A stretch of 64,000 bases of DNA from Solenopsis invicta (taxonomy: Eukaryota > Arthropoda > Insecta > Hymenoptera > Formicidae). The translations under genes were made by a program, and so were the position numbers. The DNA is taken from positions 2,318,501 through 2,382,500 of the forward strand of contig NC_052669.1 of assembly GCF_016802725.1 (NCBI RefSeq). The letters are read 5' to 3'. Position 1 is the stretch's first letter. The number at the start of each line of letters is the position of its first letter. The notes under the pieces were generated by a model. That model worked only from the letters and a program-made list of their open reading frames with translations, made no database searches and was not told the origin of the DNA. Below, piece by piece: positions 14,447-27,648 of this stretch.

Positions 14447-15838
14447 TCTTGTTTTTATCTACATATATGTAATATAATGCAAATAATATGTATACATATA
14501 CGTGATATAATAAAATTTACGCATAAAAGTAGTAAAGTTTTCACAAACACATTAATAATATAATTATCAATAATATAAGAAGAATTTATTTTAATTAAAA
14601 CTTACTAATTTTTTAACTTTCTTATCTGAATGTGTTTACGCGTATATTTTTGATATAGAAATATACAAAACTAATAACTGATTTCTAATTTGGAATTTTA
14701 TGTCTAAATCTTTGTCACCATGTATCACCAAGATATATTATAGTTCTATTCTCTTTACAATACAAGTTTTCGTAAGTTTGCAAACTTACCACACCACTTG
14801 ATAAAGTTTTTAACGTATTAATGTCCTTCGTAGAAGCTATTGGACGGCAGATGAAAAACACAGATATTTCACATTATTTCTTCTGAATAAGTATTCAGTG
14901 TCTTTTACAAGGTGCTCTTAACAAGTATTTAGTATACATGCCTGGTTAAATCAGTTATTATTATTTATGCGTTGTGAAGTATCGTCAGCAGATACCCCAA
15001 GCGTAATAGCAATTTTCTTTCAGCCACAAAGCACTATATAGGTTCTAAACGAAAAGGAAAAAAAGTATTATTGCGACGCAATATTAGAAAATATTATTTT
15101 ATACTTGTGTGTTACAAAGGCCCGTATAAAAATATTAATTTACATTGTGACTTTTTATAAATAGTACAATAATATTGGATAAATATGTGATACGTTTTAA
15201 TTAAAAATAAATATCATTTGCATAATTTAAAAATTCATTGTATTTAGCGGTTGAAACAAAATAACTTTTAAAAACATTATTTCGTGAAAAATTGATCAAA
15301 AATAGAATTATATGTCAACTGACAGCAAGGTAATTATAAAGAACAATAAATTTATGACGTTCAACAAAAAATATTTGTATACATACAATTTTGCATTTTG
15401 TCAGTAAAAGCTTTAGATTTTTTGTTTTTTGACATGAAATTTAGTAATTTAATGGTTTCCACTTCTTTAAAGCTTCTTACCTTCTGAAAGATAAATAGTA
15501 AAGAGATGGAAAGAAAGGTACATCAAGTACAGATGTTCCATTTTTAAAAATGTCTACTTGGACGTATTTCTTACAACGATAAGTGTTTAGAATTTTAATA
15601 TCCGTGGGGGTTTGCAGGAACATGTGCGGAAAAATTTACCGTCAGTTGTACTCAAGTAATGACAAAAGTCACAATAATACACCTGCAAAGAGTTCTTAAT
15701 TTAAAAGTAGAAAATAAAAAAGGAAGGAGATAAAAACGGGTATTAAAACATCAAACTTTTCCGCTAATAATTTAAGAGTACAATAAAAACGTTAACATGA
15801 CTTTTATAGGTTTTTCTTATTTTTCACTTCTGTTTCAG

Positions 15839-16052
15839 CTCATCGGCGAATGCGTACCGTAACTAATTACTTCCTGGTAAATCTTTCCGTTGCGGATCTT
15901 ATGATGTCATTGCTCAACTGCGCCTTCAACTTTATCTTCCTCCTCAACTCTAATTGGCCCTTCGGAATGGTGTATTGCACCATCAACAACTTCGTAGCAC
16001 ACGTGACCGTCGCTTCCAGCGTTTTTACTCTCGTCGTAATTTCATTTGACAG
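15839..16052 (+). CDS. TkR86C: Tachykinin/natalisin-type GPCR, exon with ICL1 end, TM2, ECL1, TM3
   Basis: This is the first recognisable exon of a neuropeptide receptor that couples ligand binding at the plasma membrane to G proteins. A strong pyrimidine tract and TTTCAG precede it, and GTAAGT follows it. It enters with two bases of a codon and then reads HRRMRTVTNYFLVNLSVAD, the end of intracellular loop 1 and TM2. Next come NWPFG in extracellular loop 1, the conserved TM3 disulfide cysteine in VYCTINNF, and TM3, ending in FDR whose Arg codon is split (AG|G). The LNCAFNFIF and YCTINNF strings favour the TkR86C (natalisin receptor) branch over TkR99D, judged from memory of the families. The preceding TM1 exon is not in the window. 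The symbol denotes the likely ortholog, not a verified one. Confidence 0.93.
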
Positions 16053-17312
16053 GTAAGTTTTCATTAGGAACTTCTTTACACACTTCTCTCCCTCCCTCTC
16101 TCTTTCTCTCTTTCCCTACGCAATATTTCCAATATTATATTTCAGTCATTTAAAGGTGTTATATAATTTTTTATAAAAATTTTTTAAATTGTAGCTTTAC
16201 ATTTCCTAACGATAAACGATAAATTAATTTGAAATTCTTTTTTGAAGTTTATTTTACTAAAGAAAATTCTCGTTTTAGAAATTGTCGGAAAAACAGATTA
16301 TGTAATAATGATAAATTATAAAAAGCATAAATTATACATCAAATAAAAATAATAAAACAGATTTTGTTTTTTATTTTTCTTTTCTTTTATAAAAAAAGTC
16401 ATATTGGTCATTATAATTTTAATATGCAGATGTAATAAATAATTTATATATCTATACTTTACGTATCTACATATATCTTACATGTTATATTTAACGTGTA
16501 ATTTATAAGTATCTATAAACCAGTTTTCCATTGTCTCCCATTATATTTTTTATTCTTCGCAACAATGGCGGTTTAGTTTTTGTTTTCTTCATCGATTTAT
16601 TTTGATATGGTATAAAACAATCGTTTTCCCGTCAACATACGCGAGTTTACGTGGTTAATCTTGAAATACGTCGGGAAAATGGAGACATACGAACACTTGG
16701 TTCCATAGATCCTTTTTAATGGCGACACGAGAGAAAAAACTACCATTGCGGAAAAATCGCTGTATCTAAGCCGCGAAGAAAATGCTTGCGAAATATCGCT
16801 ATTTGACTTTTGGTATCATTTGTATGCGATCGATACCGAGTGCAATATCTTGTAGAGATGGACTGGAACGTACCATTTCACACGTTTGTTCAGGAAGAGA
16901 GTAAAGTGTGCTGTAAATGTACTATAATACGTTCCAATAAATCGATCTTCTTTTTTATCTTATATTGTTTTACTTCAGTTATTTCGTTCCTTCAATGTAC
17001 AGTCTTTTGCTTTTTAATAGAATCCTTTGCTCTACTTTATGTCTTTAATACCGTTGCACACGTTGTGGTTAATGCTATACAACATTAAACAAAAGGCTTT
17101 AGGCTAAAAACGTTTTCTTAAAATTATTTTATAATCGTATTAAAATATTTTATTTGAAATGAGTGATACATTCTTCTATAATTCAAAATTAAAAGTAGCT
17201 TTCACACTCACAACCGTATTAAGAGTTATTTAGGGCAGTTTAAAAAAAAAAACATTCGCGAAGTGAGTACGCAAACATGTTATTTATTGAACGTAAAAAA
17301 TTCAGCAACATA

Positions 17313-17317
<5 letters not shown>

Positions 17318-17368
<51 letters not shown>
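17318..17368. repeat. (CT)n microsatellite
   Basis: About 25 uninterrupted CT units inside the large receptor intron. The Arg-Glu open frame on the opposite strand is a repeat artefact. Confidence 0.95.
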
Positions 17369-17371
<3 letters not shown>

Positions 17372-20300
17372 ACACCCACTCAACACACACATACTAAAGA
17401 GTATTGTTGTATCATATGTGCTTGAATTCCATCTATTCGACATTAAAATTATTTCTGAACAATGTTTTACAATATACGGCTTTTTTAAGAATGGATTTTT
17501 ACATTTTTTAAAGATTACCTATAACATATTTAATATCCTCTTTCATACATCCATCTTTTAAGAGAGGAATCTACTTTAGGGGACAAGAAAAGGTGATTTT
17601 TCATTATCTTTTTAAAAGGAAGAATAATATTTTATCGTTTTAAATGCACATTTTAATACAACTATTGAGAAGAATATATTCAAATATTTTGTAATTAAAT
17701 AAATTAAAATTGTATATAATTTTGAAAAAAAAGTTACAATTTTCACTAAGTAACAATTTCTTTATGCAAAAAGAAATTGTTAATATTAATTTTTTTTTAA
17801 CTTTTTAACTTTATTGAAAAGGTTTAGCCGTTATCTAACTAACTAAAAAAATGCAAAAAAAATAGGTTTTGAGAAAAACGCGTTTAATATTTTGATACTA
17901 TTAGTACACAATTTTTGTATACTTTCAGTTAATTTTACATTAATCTGCTGTTCTTGATCCCTAAAAAAAATCTTCTAGTTCAAGAAATTTATTTGTCTTC
18001 TCTACGTTGCACGTTGTTTTGGTCAGCAACAAGAGCATTTCTTGTGGTTTAAGCGATCGGATCCCTATTTGAAGTTCAGATTCTAAACGCATTAAATAAT
18101 CGTACGCGGCTTCTTTCTAAGCTAACTCACTTCTAATTTCTAACTCACTTCTAATTTCAACGATTTTTCGAATTTCGAAATAATACTTTAGGAACGTATT
18201 TTTTAGGCGTTCTATTGTATGGTTTCAAATTTTTAAAGATTTTAAACTAGAATATTTATTAAGATCCTTTTGTTAATATTAACAATATTAATATGCTTCT
18301 TATGTTGATTTCTCTATCTTAATTGCTATAATATTATCTTTGGATATCGGGAAATTAAATACTGAAGGATTTTAAAAGTTTATAATTACGTATTATAATT
18401 CTCCCAAGTTTTAGAGTCGTTAAATCAATTTATCGATTTACTTTCAAGATGTTTATAACTGGATAACTATTTATAATATTGACATCCATTATGCTTTTCA
18501 TGCATTTGATTATAAATGATCTATTAATGATTTAATTAAATATAAGATATTTATTAATTATTATTACACAATTAATATTTCTTACAGCTATTAACTTGCA
18601 ATTGTATTAATAATCAAACTCATTATTAATCGACTAGAAAAATCATCTTTACTATTTTTTTTCTAAAAAGTTAATTTAGTGTACGGCAATTTTAACGATA
18701 AAGATTGTTTAATTTTTAATTATTTTAATATTTTAATATCCAGTTATTTTCTTTATTATTAATCTTTATATGTTTGTAATCTTATTTACGTATAAATTAT
18801 AAGAATATATACAATTATACAAAATAAACAATAGATTTTAACTTTCCTTATTTATTTTCAATTACCGATTTACCTTAATATTTTATACTGTTTATATTTC
18901 ATAAATTATAACATTTTAGCAAAAAATTAACTAAACCTGGAAAAGAAAGAATACTTCAACATATTTTATGCTTCATTTAGCTTTATGTATATATAACTGC
19001 CTATTACGGGCTCTCTTTTATCAAGTACATGCAACATTTTATCTTATATTAGAGGGGTCTTTTTTCCTTTATTTTTGTTGCGAAAGATGAAAAGGTTAAA
19101 TTTATTGCAGATAAAATTCTAACGCGCATCGCTCATTCTTTATTACATAAATATTAATCGAAACTTAATAATGCTAATAACCAATTTTATATAAATCGCG
19201 TCACGTTAACGAAAATCGATATCGTCTCACAATTACGCGCTCCGAATTTTACTATCATGGAATATGTCAGATACATAGATACTTTTTATTTCGTTTTTTA
19301 ATAATATTCTTATTTTATTTTATTTTACACATATTATATATTACTTTAATATTGGAAAATTTATTTTATTGTCAATTTCGTGCAAAAAAGAAATAGAATT
19401 ATCCATACCAAATTAAAATATTGTCATATGTGTAAAATGTCTTTCATAAATGCCCAGTTATACAATTATATTCAATATTTTTTAAAATAAATAGAAATGC
19501 GTGACGTTAATATATATACAACTACATAAATATATTGATGAGTGTAGCAACAATCTTTGTTTATACACAAGTTTATGCGGTAACTTGATATATCTATATT
19601 ATAAAAAAGACAAGACGTTCGGGAATTGTATGTAGAGCTTGCCAATACATATAGAGTTAAATTACACATGATACACCATGCTAACACGTAACTAGAACAA
19701 TACTCGACAGTATTAATCAATGTCTGTGATGTGCGATAAATAAGGTTTACCCTCAGCGAAATCGAATTAATTAACAGCACCGTGGCGTTCTCATTAATAA
19801 AAATGTTACGCCGCGCCGTTGCCGGTGCACTACTAGTATCGATTCAAATTCAAAAAACACGAATAGACTAGCAATAAAAAAAGCCATTAAGTATTAGATG
19901 CTGTACAGCAGTTTAATGCATAAAGTAGAAAAATAGCAAAGCTTTTTTACACGCAGTCTAAATTATATTATTCATTTTTTAATATAATCTTTTAACAAAA
20001 TATAATATGGTACAAGAAATGAATATTACAATTTAAATAAAAAGCATTCGTTAAATAATATTTTCTATTTAATACTTTGATTATTAAAATATTTTATTTC
20101 CATAATTAATAGTTAATAAAAGTTACTGCATTTTATGTAACTGTAATGAAAGAACGATCAAGAGAGTTTTTATAAATTGAAAAAAAAAAAAACAAAAGAT
20201 TTGAAAAAATGCAAAAATGCTTCTACTTTCTTTCTGTATTATTACTATACTATTATATTATTATATTAATTTCTACAATATTGTACACGCAAAAATTACA

Positions 20301-21524
20301 TAATACAAAAAATCTAAAAACAAATTTTTCTTCTTACTTTTCTTGTAGAGAACGAAAGTTATTCATTACGATGACCTTTAAGATCGGAGGTAGAGATGAG
20401 ATAAGGTACAAATTCATGCTCATCGGTTATTCCACTACTATCGGCACAGTTAACTCAGCCGAAGATCACAGATTATTATCCTATTCGTTTTCTTTCAACA
20501 TTCAAAAAAGAAAAAAACTATTGCATGTTAGTTTCCTATTAATCTTGCTCTAATTTCTATCGTATCACAATGATAATTTATTTATTGCAGATTTAAGTGA
20601 ACATAGTTCATAGTTCATTCTTTTTCTAATTTAAAAACTTATACAGAAAATTCTAAAAATATTTATCGAGTTTATTGATGCCATTTTTTGTGATTCTTGA
20701 GGTAAAAAAATATACGTACCGCAACGTTTATCAAAATGCAGCTTTGTTTTCAAGTCATGCATTTTTGAAAATTCGAAAAATTGGACAATCACTCCATTTT
20801 CCACTCCAATTCTTGTTATTGTAGGGATTTAACGATTTATTAAAAAACACTAAATTTGTCACAATATTTAGTTAAAATATTGGCGCAGCAGTCACAGCAA
20901 AATACTGATCTGCAAAAAACATTTTATTACAAAAATTCGTATATTATAATGTGGACATTTAAAATGTTTGAAAAAAGTAACAAGCACAATAAAATACATG
21001 TAAAAAGAAAAGTTGCTGAATGTAAATCCGATCCAAAGTAATCTTCCAATTTTTCGGATTTTTTTAAATTTATAGCTCGAAAACAAAGCCGCATATTGAT
21101 AAACATCGCGGCACATACGTATACTTTTTTGGCTTCAAGAACTACTAAAAAAATTGACATCGAAGAACTTGATGAACATTTCTGGGATTTCCCTCGTCAA
21201 TAGAGAAAATAATTCAAAATATATATATTGACTGTAAAGCAATTATAGTTATTTCTTTTCTTATCATGCAACATTATAAATGTCATATTGTAAATGTTTT
21301 AAATTAATTCACTTTATTTTTCAAGATTAATTACGAAGAAAATTTTCATGCGTAAATATTTTTTTTATGACGTCAAAGGTATGCCCAAATTTATGCAGTA
21401 TAAAGTAGATTAAACGTAATGATAGAAACTTCAAATGTAAATAAAAACTGCCGTAAAATTCAAAAATTCAAATTATGTCTAAAGATATTATCCAAAAGTT
21501 ATATAATATATAAGTTATATATAG

Positions 21525-21558
<34 letters not shown>
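21525..21558. repeat. (AT)n microsatellite
   Basis: About 17 alternating AT units in the large intron, preceded by a related broken TATAT stretch. Confidence 0.9.
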
Positions 21559-21562
<4 letters not shown>

Positions 21563-24500
21563 AATACAATCTTGAAAAAAAATTCCTATATTAGTAAAAT
21601 TTTCTTAATAATAGAAGGATTTCTCTAAAAATTTTGTAGGCTACTTATTTTCAATAACTGTATCAAATTTGTCAAACAATGTCTTAAGTGCCTCATTTGC
21701 AAATTTTGGCCATTTAGTATAATGAGGGAAAGCAGTCAAATTATAGTAAGGGTGAATATTATATTTGATATATAACAGGAAATTCCTTGAAACATATTTA
21801 ACGAAATTTGTAAGATATCAGATCTCCATGCTATATTTAGTACAACATAATTATTATTAACATTTTATACATTTTATAGCAATATAATAAAAAGTTATTA
21901 ATAAATATAACGCTATTTTTTAACAATATTATATATATTTTTATGTGCAAACATAGCATTTGAAAATTATTTTTTTATTATTTAATTATTCTGTACTTTT
22001 AAAATTTTATATAATTATAAAATGTATTTATTTGCATTTTAAAAAGTTGCAGTTAATTAATTTAATTAATTTAATTTATTTTTTAATTAACGAAGATTGA
22101 GCTTATTACAAACATTCAGTTTTAACGTAATAAAAAAAAACGAATTACCATCAAATAAAGTTTCACAAAACTTTTGTCGCATATTTAACAGAATAATTAT
22201 ATTATATATACGTTCTTTTTTAGCATTGTCGCAGTTGTCAACTATTTGCTTGTGACAAGACATAACGACAAAAAAATTTTAAAGTTCCATACTTAAATTA
22301 TTTTACGGTAAATTAACTGTGCGCTGGAAATTGAGGCCAAAGTTGTATAGAACTTTAGGCATAGAAATGGGTAAGGGGGTGAATATAATGAAGGCTAATT
22401 GATGTAGGAGGATCAGAACCGGCTTTTGAAGCGGCTGTTATCGGAGAGATTGTAGTAATTAACAATCACTCAAATTGTAAAATAAATGGAGACTGGAAGT
22501 AATATAATTGGATTGACTTGAATATGTTTACAAAAAATATTATATACTATTTATAATGTTTATAGACGTTTTTAGTTTCCAATTTATACAACTTTTCATG
22601 CTTAAACGACAGGAAATATTATTCTCAAACTTTCTAAAGTAATTAGGAAAAATGGAATGATGGCTTGAATCGCTCTTTCAATGCTCTTTTTCCATGCAGA
22701 TTGGTTAATTTAATCGACAATTTGCTTTATTTGCACTAAAATTGTTTGCAAATTTAATGTATAATAAATTTTGTACTAATCATTAAAAATTAAAATAAAG
22801 TTTTAGATTAGTTTGACACAATTTTTAATTATGTTTTCATTAGAGAAAAAATGAATTTAAAACAAACGTTTAATATTATATATCTTTTGCATACATTACA
22901 AATTATGTGTTACTTCGATGAAGTCGAGATGACGCAAAGGATTATAACATCAAAGTCATAAGTATAATAGTTAAGTTATCAGTAAATCCCACAAATTTCC
23001 AATAACGAAATTCCAATCCGATTGACAATTCATCAATTAATAACAGCTCATTAAAAGAAAAGTGACTTAACGATCAATCAATGTCAAGTTAATAATTCAA
23101 TTTTGCCAATGGTTTTGCCTATAGAGCTGTAAAATAGTTCTCAAATAGTAACTCAATTTTCGATTTGCATTTTGAAAATATTCAATAACCGATTTACATT
23201 TCAATTTTTCTCGTTTTGCTGCATTTTATGTCATATTATTCTACCAATGTAGAAGTCAATACTCTTAAAGATGAGAACGCAATCGATTCTAAGCATATAA
23301 TAACAATTTAGTATCCGCAATGCGCATTGAAGATGACTCAGAGAACTTACAGTTTAGAACACGTTCGATCTTACAATAACTGTAGTTAGGTAAAAGAGGA
23401 ATATCTCGGGACATCAAACAAGTTCCGATGCATTTCCGTATTACTATGCCTTTCACGTATTGATCGATGGAAAAGAAATCGTAGTTCGAATGGTGCTAGG
23501 TCGCTATGCTTCTCACGTACTGCGGTTTGTACATGCATGAGTTGGATTGACGATATACCGAAAATTAGATTTGCTATCCATTAAACATGCATTAGACACT
23601 ACTTTGCAGCTTTTATCTCTTCATATTGTACCAATATATCACATCTGATTGTGAGTATCAATGTATCATATCCCGATGCGCTTAGTTGACCCATAAATAA
23701 TTCAATAAGAAGTATGACCAAATTTCCTACATAACTTTTAACGTGGAAAAATATTGAATTTAATTATTGCAAAATAATAAAATGACAGGCACAATAAACA
23801 ATAGAAAGAAATTTTATCTTTTACGGACTGTGCTTCATCGTTGCTTTGATGAGAAATACTCTTGATTTCACTCTCAGTTAATACTATTTAGTTTTTCCTC
23901 TGAACTGACCTTCCGGTACTCAAAGAATATCTTTCTGTGACAGCGACATTTCACTTCGCAGTACAAGAAACTCAATTATATGATTCAAAATAAAAATAGT
24001 AGAAATTATACTTTTAAAGTATTATTTCATTATGTTAAAACACTTTAATGACATATACATATATGTAGGAGATGATAAATCATTATCCTTGATAAATGTT
24101 GCAATAATATTTATTAAATTTAACTACTAAGTTAATCAGTAGTTTAATTTACCTCTGAAAAATAATTTTTAATAATATTAAGAATAGTAAGTAAAAATAT
24201 TATCTTTAAAGTGAAGATTCATATTCAAATTTCGTGCCCATACGTACTCGCGTATTAACATCTCAATTTACTACAATACGTCTTAATTTCAAGAATATCT
24301 CACCGTATAGCCATTCGTAACCTAGTTTTAGGTTGTAATTCATATCGTACGCGCACGATGCAATTTATTTTCGCAATGCATAGAATGCCGTTTCGGTTTC
24401 GATGACTTACCGAAATACCTCACGACGGTAGTTCTCTATGCGTGCAAAAAACTCACGCAGAAAACAATGCAACCATTTTGTGTATGTCGTTTATTGTTCT

Positions 24501-24858
24501 GGTATACAATGCATCACATGACGGTTGCATTTATTTGTATTTTGTGGTCAAGAAAAGATAAAAATCACAGTACAAATGCATTTTTGAGGTAAACTTTTTA
24601 ATCAACAATTAGCGATTATCACAGTTATTGCAGTTCTTTTTAACTATTGAACTATTAAATATCTAGATAATATTTCTATTAAAATAAATTTTTTTAAATT
24701 TTTTATTTAAATTATCATTACTCTTTGTAAACCTAAAAATAAGATAATAATTAACTGTAGTATAAAATTTTAATAAATGCAAAACTTGACAAGGAATGTA
24801 TGCTTCAATAAATTTTCTAAAAGGTATTCTTATTAATATATTTCGCATTATCCATTGT

Positions 24859-25148
24859 TGTGCATTTCTAGCCCCTATCTCAAAAGAACATAAAGTGCAA
24901 AAGTAATTGTCAAGTTTAGTTTCCTTATGGAAACTCACTGAACAGTTTATTGCATGGCAAATGAATAGGGTCCATATTTCAAACTTATGTTAGATTGTTT
25001 ATTGTCTTACTAAAACTAAATCGACGATAACTGAATAAAATTTCTGCAAAATTAAATTCATAAACTTCTGTCACGAGCAATTTATTGTACAGATGTTATC
25101 TTGCATGTAATCTTTTTTTAGCTTATTTTCTCGCATTTAACTAATTAA
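24859..25148 (-). repeat. 290-bp duplicated element, copy 1
   Basis: This copy aligns without gaps to 25649-25938, exactly 790 bp downstream. I count 12 mismatches in 290 bp (about 96% identity), 11 of them transitions. On the minus strand both copies keep an open stretch reading FHKET and NYFCTLCS. In that stretch four of the five differences change the amino acid (Ser/Asn, Lys/Glu, Phe/Ser, Gly/Arg), so there is no sign of selection on a protein. The flanks beyond both ends do not match closely. It is probably a fragment of a repetitive element or a local segmental duplication; I cannot name the family. Confidence 0.9.
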
Positions 25149-25648
25149 ATATTAAATATTAATTACAAATTAAAGAAACAAATGTGTTTTTTCTTTTATA
25201 TTTATTAAGTTAATTTTAATATTTATAATGTTAATGAATTAATATTACTGTTAATATATATTAACAGCCAAGAAAAAGAGATAAAATATGATGTAAGAAA
25301 TTTCATCGCTTGATTAAATTACTTCTTCATGGGAGTTTTCGGTATGTGTATGACGATATTAAAGGGAGAAATTTCTTGATGACAGCAAAGCATTAAAATT
25401 TCAAAGGACATAAAATTTTGATCATTAACACATGTATAATTGACAAGCACAAAGTAAAAGCTGTCCGACGCACAATATTATAATTTAGCCTGCTTTGAAA
25501 TATGCATTCAATAGCATTTCTTATCAGAAATTTAGATCCAATTTGTAATATCTTCGTGAACTTAACCGAAGAGAGTGGAAATGATCTAGTTTCTTTGATT
25601 ATATCTGTGTCGGTACAGAAACTTAAGCGAGAAATTCTATTGTAGATT

Positions 25649-25938
25649 TGTGCATTTCTAGCCCGTATCTCAGAAGAACATAAAGTGCAAAAGTAATTGT
25701 CAAGTTCAGTTTCCTTGTGGAAATTCACTGAACAGTTTATTGCATGGCAAATGAATAGGATCCATATTTCAAACTTATGTTAGATTATTTATTGTCTTAC
25801 TAAAACTAAATCGACGATAACTGAATGAAATTTCTGCGAAATTAAATTCATAAACTTCTGTCATGAGCAATTCATTGTACAGATGTTATCTTGCATGTAA
25901 TCTTTTTTTAGCTTATTTTCTCGCATTTGACTAATTAA
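25649..25938 (-). repeat. 290-bp duplicated element, copy 2
   Basis: Direct-orientation partner of the copy at 24859-25148. The minus-strand open frame here runs on into unrelated sequence (25393-25728), giving 111 codons without a recognisable domain. Weak similarity just beyond the left edge (an A/T-rich ATGC(T/A)TCAATA word in both) suggests the duplicated unit may originally have been longer. Confidence 0.9.
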
Positions 25939-27513
25939 TGAAACATGTTACATGCATAAATTCAACATGTACCCAATTATCCTATTGAAGTAATTTTCAA
26001 ATAATGAAGATATGAAAATTTAATAAAGAAGCTGTACACACATTAAACTTTTCAATTTTTTTTTATTAATCTTATAGCATTTGTTTTTTTTTTTTGCTCG
26101 GTCAGAGATAGAAAGAAATAATTCTCCTTTCGCAAACTTTATATATTTTTTTATTTACCATATTGTTAACAATTATTCAATTAAAATTCACTCATAAAAT
26201 AATTTCGTCTAATTCATTTGGCCCACCGATAAAGGGCCAAATCAATTATTACATCTGTTTGACTGCGGTAAACTTGGTAAACTGTTATTATTGTATGCAC
26301 GCGGGAGTTATAAGAGCAATAATGCTAATGTCAAGCAAGAGACTTGTTTGTAATCTAGTAAATGTTTGCGAGAAACACACGGTAATTTATGGACTATACA
26401 CTATACATTGTATCATTTTACTTGCGTGATAACTGTAATGAACTTTAACATCACATTAATAATGTTGTAATTATATCTGATTGCCAATTTCCTCCGATGC
26501 TATACAATTATAAATAAGATTTTATTTTATTTTATTTAGCATTAATGTAATGTCAGCTCTATGAGTTATGTCTTCAAAGTTCATTAAAAATTATTTATAT
26601 TGCTAAATGTAACATGTGTCTTGTTTTGCTGTTACATATTACAAAAGATTTAGATTTATAAAGATGTTATAACTTTTTTGCAATTCTACCCTTGTTTGCT
26701 ATCATTATTTTTTGTTTTATGTCTAACGAATAATAAAGATGCAATAACAACAAAGCACGCTAACATCTATAAGTCCATTTTGAATACGGTGGATTATAGA
26801 TTGTATTATCGATTATAAAATTGTGTATTGTATTATTATTGCACAGGACCTCGTATATATGATAATATACTTCAATAATTTCGAGTAGTTACTTTTTACG
26901 AGGTACAGAATATTACGCGCAGTACATGAGGAATAGTTTTTGATCTGACATATTACAATTCGCAACACAGCAATTTACACTTTTATTACACGCGACTGCA
27001 TTTTCTAACGTAAAATTACTTCGGTTCGCACTACATTTTGAATTTCTAGCTCACATGCGAAGCAGCTATTATCTAAAGCCTACATTCTTTCACATGAATT
27101 GTATGCATAATAAATTATTTGAATAAAAAAAACGTATGTATACAGAGATTCACGTAATTATTTTGAGTAAATCTAGTTTTAAAGTAACTCTAAAATGGGC
27201 ATTTTATTTTTTCAAAAAACACAATTACTAAAGGTATTATATAAAATGCTCTTCACAAAAAATAAAAAAAAGTTAAATTTGTGTTTTAATTTTTTTCATC
27301 GTAGTTACTAAAGTTTTGCAACAAAGTACTGTCAAATCTTTATTTGAAATATTTAACAATGATATGTAGTAATGTCTAAAATTATTATACAACAAAACTT
27401 CAAGAAAGTCTTGTCGAAAAAAATGATACAAGATTAAACGCCATAAATTCCAGTAATTTGTTTGAATCTGTTGCGGGGAATATTAAACAGCATCGTTATG
27501 CCATTTGTTGCAG

Positions 27514-27648
27514 GTACATGGCCATTATGTATCCACTTAAACACCATATGTCTCGCAAGCGGACAGTGATTACTTTAATTTTAATCTGGAGCATCTCGTC
27601 TGCCCTTGCAACACCGTGTCTTTTATATTCCACAACTACATTACGCAG
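27514..27648 (+). CDS. TkR86C: Same GPCR, exon with ICL2 and TM4
   Basis: TTGTTGCAG precedes this exon and GTAATT follows it. The first base completes the Arg codon from the previous exon and gives FDRYMAIMYPL, the DRY-type motif at the end of TM3 that controls G-protein coupling. It continues through the basic intracellular loop 2 (HHMSRKR) and into TM4 with the conserved Trp (LIWSISSALATP), then CLLYS leading into extracellular loop 2. It ends in a split codon (AG|A, Arg). The phase matches both neighbours. The open frame extends upstream past the acceptor, but that part shows no receptor similarity and is intron. Confidence 0.95.

Larger units (their letters stand above)
1..15838. other. 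Upstream non-coding stretch, no exon recognised
   Basis: This AT-rich stretch lies before the first recognisable receptor exon. I looked on the + strand for an exon carrying TM1 (a hydrophobic run with Gly-Asn, then a splice donor leaving one base of a codon) and found none. Open frames here are short and biased to Ile, Leu, Phe, Tyr and Lys, as expected by chance in AT-rich DNA. It is probably part of the first long intron or the 5' flank of the receptor gene. Separate entries cover the microsatellites, hairpins and small repeats in it. Confidence 0.6.
16053..27513 (+). other. Receptor intron, 11.5 kb
   Basis: A GT-AG intron between the TM3 and TM4 exons, phase 2. It is AT-rich and holds two microsatellites and a 290-bp duplicated element (separate entries). 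Open frames inside it (for example 16810-17088, 20209-20553 and 26163-26429) have no recognisable domain and biased composition. A CpG-richer patch at about 24230-24470 has no open frame I can assign. Confidence 0.85.

Noticed and set aside
15619..15655. Possible tiny exon after TTTGCAG upstream of the first receptor exon
   Set aside because: The short peptide does not resemble TM1 or the receptor N-terminus and its donor (GTAATG) is poor.
15867..16064. Minus-strand frame opposite the TM2-TM3 exon
   Set aside because: Shadow of the receptor exon; no protein similarity of its own.
17240..17443. Minus-strand frame with Arg-Glu repeats
   Set aside because: Product of the CT/GA microsatellite.
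24663..25728. Two related minus-strand frames with CTLCS as a gene family
   Set aside because: Differences between the copies mostly change amino acids and the frames run into unrelated sequence, so a duplicated non-coding element fits better.
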